From Paludibacteraceae bacterium (GTDB lineage Bacteria > Bacteroidota > Bacteroidia > Bacteroidales > Paludibacteraceae): a DNA stretch of 64,000 nucleotides. Numbering within the stretch: the stretch's first letter is position 1; each line of letters begins with the position of its first letter. Under the pieces are notes generated by a model that saw nothing but the letters and a program-made list of their open reading frames with translations, made no database searches and was not told the origin of the DNA. The stretch lies in NCBI GenBank assembly GCA_017467185.1, contig JAFTSS010000080.1, forward strand, positions 1 through 64,000, read 5' to 3'. The position numbers were made by a program, and so were the translations under genes. Positions 61,121 through 64,000 of this stretch are shown here, one piece after another.

Positions 61121-62830
61121 TTATATCTTCTTTTTCCGTTCTAAACAATAGTCACATTTACCACAAGGTTGAGCATCTTTTTGTCCAAAATACTCTGCAA
61201 GTAATACTGAGCGACATTTCTCTTTAGTCGAATATTCATACATTGAAACAAGTCGAGCATACATGCGGTCAATGCGTTTTTCGTATGCTACTGGCGGAAT
61301 ATATAGTGTTTCGGCATCTTGACGGTCGGTGTTGTATATGAGTAAAGGGGTGCGTTTGAATGGTACATATTGCACAATACCTACACGATGAAGCCAAATC
61401 AAATAAGCATAAACTTCTTCGCGCGATGAGTGGGCTATGATAGCTATGCGGTCTTCGTTGATGTGTTTTGCATCGGTGAATAATCCTGTATAGTTGCGAA
61501 GAATAGTTTCCAAAATATGGTCTTTTTCAGGATGTTCCATTCGCCATTCGTATAATTTCGACGGATGCATCACAACTTTCAACTTACTCGGACTCTCCAT
61601 TTCTTCAGTCAAAGTAATGTATCCCGCCCATTGCAAAATATTAAGAGCACCCATCGTCAGCGAATAAGAGAGGCGACAAACATGGCAAAATTCCTCTAAC
61701 TTAAACGGATACACAGACCCATTACCCGATCCCTCACCGATAACATAATAATTTGCCAAATGTTGATATACTGCCCTTACATATTCTTTTGGAGGAAACA
61801 CTTTTTCGTGGCGACGCACCAATTGCTCTACCGAACTTGAAGTTGTAAGCAATACAGCGTATGATCTTAATCCATCACGACCTGCACGGCCAGCCTCTTG
61901 ATAATATTGTTCAAGCGCATCAGGTATATCATAGTGCACCACTAATCGTACATCAGCTTTGTCAATACCCATACCAAAAGCATTTGTCGCACAAAGAATT
62001 CGAGTTTCCCCCGACATCCAACTATTTTGTCTTTCTCTACGTTCATTGCTCTCTAATCCAGCATGATAATAGTTTGCCGATAAATCCATAGATTGTAGCA
62101 TTTTAGCCACCTTCTCAGCTCCATCACGCGTACGAGTATATACTATTGCCGACCCCTGCACAGCAATCAGAATTTTATAGAGTTGAGCATCTTTATTGTC
62201 CGACATGCGCACCACATAGTGAAGATTATTGCGTTCAACACTCGCCTGAAACATATTATTTGGCGTGCGAAACAATAATTTGTCCTTTATATCACTTACC
62301 ACATCAGGCGTAGCCGAAGCCGTCAACGCCAATATCGGCACATCGGGATACATCTCTCGCAAATCAGCAATTTTCAAATACGAAGGACGAAAATCATAAC
62401 CCCATTCCGAAATACAATGAGCCTCATCCACCGCAATAAGACTTAGTTGAAGAAATTGCAAACGCTTGAGGAACAACTCCGACTGCAACCTTTCAGGCGC
62501 AACATACAACATCTTAAACGCCCCATACTGAGCCTGCTCCAATATATTAAACACCCTATCGCGACTCATTCCAGCATGTATCACCTCAGCGCGAATACCA
62601 CGTTTCTTGAGGTTTTGTATTTGGTCGGTCATCAGCGCAATAAGTGGAGAGATAATAAGCGCCATACCCTCCATAGCCAACGCAGGCACCTGATACGTAA
62701 TCGACTTACCACCACCCGTTGGCAATATCGCAAGCGTATCAATTCCCGCCCCAATGCTCTCGATAATATCCAATTGCAATGGTCGGAAATCATCATAACC
62801 CCAATTTTCCTTCAATATTTTGTGATACAT
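61121..62830 (-). CDS. recQ: RecQ family ATP-dependent DNA helicase
   Basis: 569 residues. Motif 0 YDDFRPLQ, Walker A LPTGGGKSITYQVPAL, motif II DEAHCISEWGYDFRP, motif III ALTASATP, motif VI QEAGRAGRDG, and the zinc-binding cysteines near the C-terminus (CRSVLLAEYFGQ...CGKCDYCLE). It ends right after the zinc/RQC-like part, so there is no HRDC domain; this short form is common in Bacteroidetes alongside a longer RecQ. Promoter: TAACTTTG on the minus strand at 62855-62862. Confidence 0.93.
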   Translation of the reverse strand: MYHKILKENWGYDDFRPLQLDIIESIGAGIDTLAILPTGGGKSITYQVPALAMEGMALIISPLIALMTDQIQNLKKRGIRAEVIHAGMSRDRVFNILEQAQYGAFKMLYVAPERLQSELFLKRLQFLQLSLIAVDEAHCISEWGYDFRPSYLKIADLREMYPDVPILALTASATPDVVSDIKDKLLFRTPNNMFQASVERNNLHYVVRMSDNKDAQLYKILIAVQGSAIVYTRTRDGAEKVAKMLQSMDLSANYYHAGLESNERRERQNSWMSGETRILCATNAFGMGIDKADVRLVVHYDIPDALEQYYQEAGRAGRDGLRSYAVLLTTSSSVEQLVRRHEKVFPPKEYVRAVYQHLANYYVIGEGSGNGSVYPFKLEEFCHVCRLSYSLTMGALNILQWAGYITLTEEMESPSKLKVVMHPSKLYEWRMEHPEKDHILETILRNYTGLFTDAKHINEDRIAIIAHSSREEVYAYLIWLHRVGIVQYVPFKRTPLLIYNTDRQDAETLYIPPVAYEKRIDRMYARLVSMYEYSTKEKCRSVLLAEYFGQKDAQPCGKCDYCLERKKKI

Positions 62831-62854
62831 GTGCGATAACTTTTTTTATGATTA

Positions 62855-62862
62855 CAAAGTTA
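62855..62862 (-). promoter_or_regulatory. recQ promoter -7 box
   Basis: TAACTTTG on the minus strand, 25 bp before the ATG. Confidence 0.55.
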
Positions 62863-62912
62863 ATAAAAAACTTTCATAAAAGATATAATCAAAATAAAAA
62901 CTTCAATATATA

Positions 62913-62943
62913 TTTGTTAATTAAAAAAAAAATTGTACCTTTG
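62913..62943 (+). promoter_or_regulatory. Promoter of the DUF4143 pseudogene
   Basis: TTTG (62913-62916), 19 bp, TACCTTTG (62936-62943). It is still intact although the gene is broken. Confidence 0.65.
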
Positions 62944-62945
62944 CA

Positions 62946-63001
62946 TTGAGTAAAATAACTCAATGCGTTGAGTAAAATTACTCAATACACTGAGTAAAAT
63001 G
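62946..63001. repeat. Tandem palindromic repeats, period 22, before DUF4143 pseudogene
   Basis: TTGAGTAAAATAACTCAA (62946-62963), TTGAGTAAAATTACTCAA (62968-62985), partial CTGAGTAAAATG (62990-63001). Each full unit is a palindrome TTGAGT-N6-ACTCAA. They start 3 bp after the -7 box, covering the expected transcription start. Confidence 0.93.
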
Positions 63002-63008
63002 TAGGATT

Positions 63009-63210
63009 ATGTACAAAAGAGCAGATTATCAAACCATTAAAAGTAGGCTTGAAGAGCCAAGACATTTCATTCAAGTAGTAATGGGACCACGACACAAAAG
63101 GATTAGAGAGGTTTAAGCAGCTATTTAATCCCAAAAGAGCATTTGTTGTTGGGGAAGGTGGAATTAGTGTGGAAGACTTTTTGACAATGGATTTGCGTAA
63201 ATTGTTTTAA
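63009..63210 (+). pseudogene. DUF4143 AAA ATPase, internally deleted (copy 3)
   Basis: ATG at 63009 begins MYKRADYQTIKSRLEEPRHF then IQVVMGPRH, the N-terminus of a DUF4143 ATPase up to just before the Walker A (normally GPRQVGKT). After a frame change the sequence resumes as GLERFKQLFNPKRAFVVGEG and GISVEDFLTMDLRKLF to a stop at 63208-63210, the usual C-terminus of the same family. Roughly 300 residues in between are missing. Promoter, repeats and terminator are all still present. Confidence 0.82.
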
Positions 63211-63212
63211 AT

Positions 63213-63246
63213 AAAAGAGATACATCACTTGTGATGTATCTCTTTT
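63213..63246 (+). terminator. Terminator after DUF4143 pseudogene
   Basis: AAAAGAGATACATCAC (63213-63228), TT, GTGATGTATCTCTTTT (63231-63246): a 16-bp perfect stem followed by T residues. Confidence 0.88.
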
Positions 63247-63264
63247 TTTGTTTGACTATAGTAG

Positions 63265-63285
63265 GGACGCACGGTTCGTGCGTCC
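63265..63285. repeat. REP-like hairpin, second copy
   Basis: GGACGCACG-GTT-CGTGCGTCC, preceded by GTAG. Same family as 6364-6384 with compensating base changes on both arms (CTCG/CGAG there, CACG/CGTG here). Confidence 0.85.
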
Positions 63286-63340
63286 GATGACCCGAAGGGG
63301 CAAAAACAACCTTTGCCTATCGACACAATTAATATGGTCG

Positions 63341-63583
63341 TTATAACACTATTTTTTCCACTTCGCCACCCATTGTGATGAGGTATATGCCTCGTGGGAG
63401 TGTGAGAGTAGAGGCGTTGCCAGAGTAGATTAGGCGACCTGCGGCATCGAGGATGTGATAGTCGTTAGTTGCGCCTTCGATGTGGAGAGTGCCGTTGGTT
63501 GTGTAGATGTTAGCAGATGAGATTTTTGAGGTTTCGAAGTCAATTGCGTCTACTTCGTTAAGACATGCATATAATGCAATATA
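63341..63583 (-). pseudogene. T9SS C-terminal sorting domain remnant
   Basis: Minus-strand frame from an in-frame stop (63584-63586) to TAA at 63341-63343, 80 residues. It includes EVDAIDFETSKISSANIY, GTLHIEGATNDYHILDAAGR and LTLPRGIYLITMGGEVEKIVL, the type A sorting domain (beta-sandwich ending in a basic/hydrophobic strand) that targets proteins to the type IX secretion system. There is no start codon with a ribosome site and the upstream frame is interrupted, so it is probably the detached end of a larger protein. Confidence 0.72.
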
Positions 63584-63616
63584 TCATCCTGTAGGTGTTA
63601 ATAATATTACTCTCTT

Positions 63617-64000
63617 TTATTTACAAACAGGTCTAATAGGATATCCAGCCCATCTAGCTAAAGTTCCAAGACCTATCATATTTTCATCTTGATAGCTAAT
63701 GCACAAAATATTAGCGCAATCTAATTCGTTTACACTTCGTTGACTTGACAAATAATAAGATACGAAATCTATACCAGTTATATTGTTCCCTGGAATATAA
63801 CCACTAAAAGGTAAAAATATACTACGATCGGTATAACCAGATATATTTGAGGTTACTAAAAATCCATTTACTCCATTTTTCGAAGAGTATGTCCAATTAC
63901 AATTATCAATAAGTTCTTGCAGTTCTTCTGTAGTAGGTATTCTCCAATCATCTCCCCATTTTATTACTGCAGCATCATCTTCAGGGTCAAGCATCATTTT
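63617..64000 (-). CDS. FISUMP/DUF1566-like surface protein, C-terminal part (cut by window edge)
   Basis: The minus-strand frame is open from the window edge to TAA at 63617-63619. DPEDDAAVIKWGDDWRIPTTEELQELIDNCNW and the end ARWAGYPIRPVCK match the 'major paralogous domain' found at the end of many Bacteroidales and Fibrobacter surface proteins (WRMPT...ELxxNCxW...GxPIRPV). The N-terminal part is outside the window. Downstream of its stop, out of frame, lies a T9SS sorting domain remnant that may once have belonged to the same protein. Confidence 0.8.
   Translation of the reverse strand, partial: KMMLDPEDDAAVIKWGDDWRIPTTEELQELIDNCNWTYSSKNGVNGFLVTSNISGYTDRSIFLPFSGYIPGNNITGIDFVSYYLSSQRSVNELDCANILCISYQDENMIGLGTLARWAGYPIRPVCK

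Noticed and set aside
62946-63001. Plasmid-type iteron origin
   Set aside because: No replication initiator adjacent; the repeats start directly after a promoter of a DUF4143 ATPase remnant and fit an operator array better.

Overview
The window is a chromosomal segment of a Bacteroidota bacterium, almost certainly order Bacteroidales. The coding sequence is AT-rich. Promoters follow the Bacteroides-type pattern (a -7 box TAnnTTTG with TTTG about 19-20 bp upstream) rather than -35/-10 boxes. A type IX secretion sorting domain, Wzi-type outer-membrane protein, DUF4143 ATPases and GxxExxY proteins fit the same group. I cannot name the genus.

Layout. 1-114 is the tail of an IS30-type transposase. 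224-39231 is an extracellular or capsular polysaccharide region: a WecA-like initiating transferase, a TviB-like nucleotide-sugar dehydrogenase, a Wzx flippase, two sugar-modifying enzymes (SDR and ThDP enzyme), a pyruvyltransferase-family protein, glycosyltransferases, a Wzy-like polymerase, an acetyltransferase, a TupA-like ATP-grasp protein, a WbuB-like transferase, an NAD-dependent epimerase, WecB, a Wzi-like protein, a second sugar-phosphate transferase, and WbpE-like and WbpB-like enzymes. Dehydrogenase, WbpB, WbpE and WecB-type epimerase together suggest a diamino-uronic acid such as ManNAc3NAcA; no WbpD-type acetyltransferase is recognised.

The polysaccharide locus is broken up by accessory cargo: an IS3-type element, two GxxExxY genes, two intact DUF4143 ATPase genes, a DUF1016 nuclease, an HNH gene with a PARIS-like AriA/AriB pair, a Fic protein, an archaeal-type ATPase, an AlbA_2 protein and a REP-associated transposase. 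Several cargo units are bracketed by their own repeats: 165-169 bp copies around DUF1016, 87 bp copies around HNH-AriA-AriB, 236-240 bp copies around an ATPase plus a broken wbuC, and octamer-rich copies around the second GxxExxY gene. Each DUF4143 ATPase, including a pseudogene at 63 kb, is preceded by a different short tandem repeat array next to its promoter.

39239-62830 is mostly housekeeping: recX, prmC, dnaN, gyrB, a split chromate transporter, tcdA, a LolD-like ATPase, an acyltransferase, two POT peptide transporters, prfC, DUF2851, a DUF2975/HTH pair, an M16 protease and recQ. 62913-64000 holds the ATPase pseudogene, a T9SS domain remnant and the end of a FISUMP-like protein.

Across the whole window, spacers and a few coding regions carry imperfect repeats with a fixed 7-base period but many different sequences (TTGAAAR, TAATTCA, TAATCTY, TCTCGTG, TAAGTAR), plus related 8- and 9-base families. 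These invade or delimit coding regions in wzi, recX, prmC and the acyltransferase gene. No rRNA, tRNA or CRISPR array was seen.
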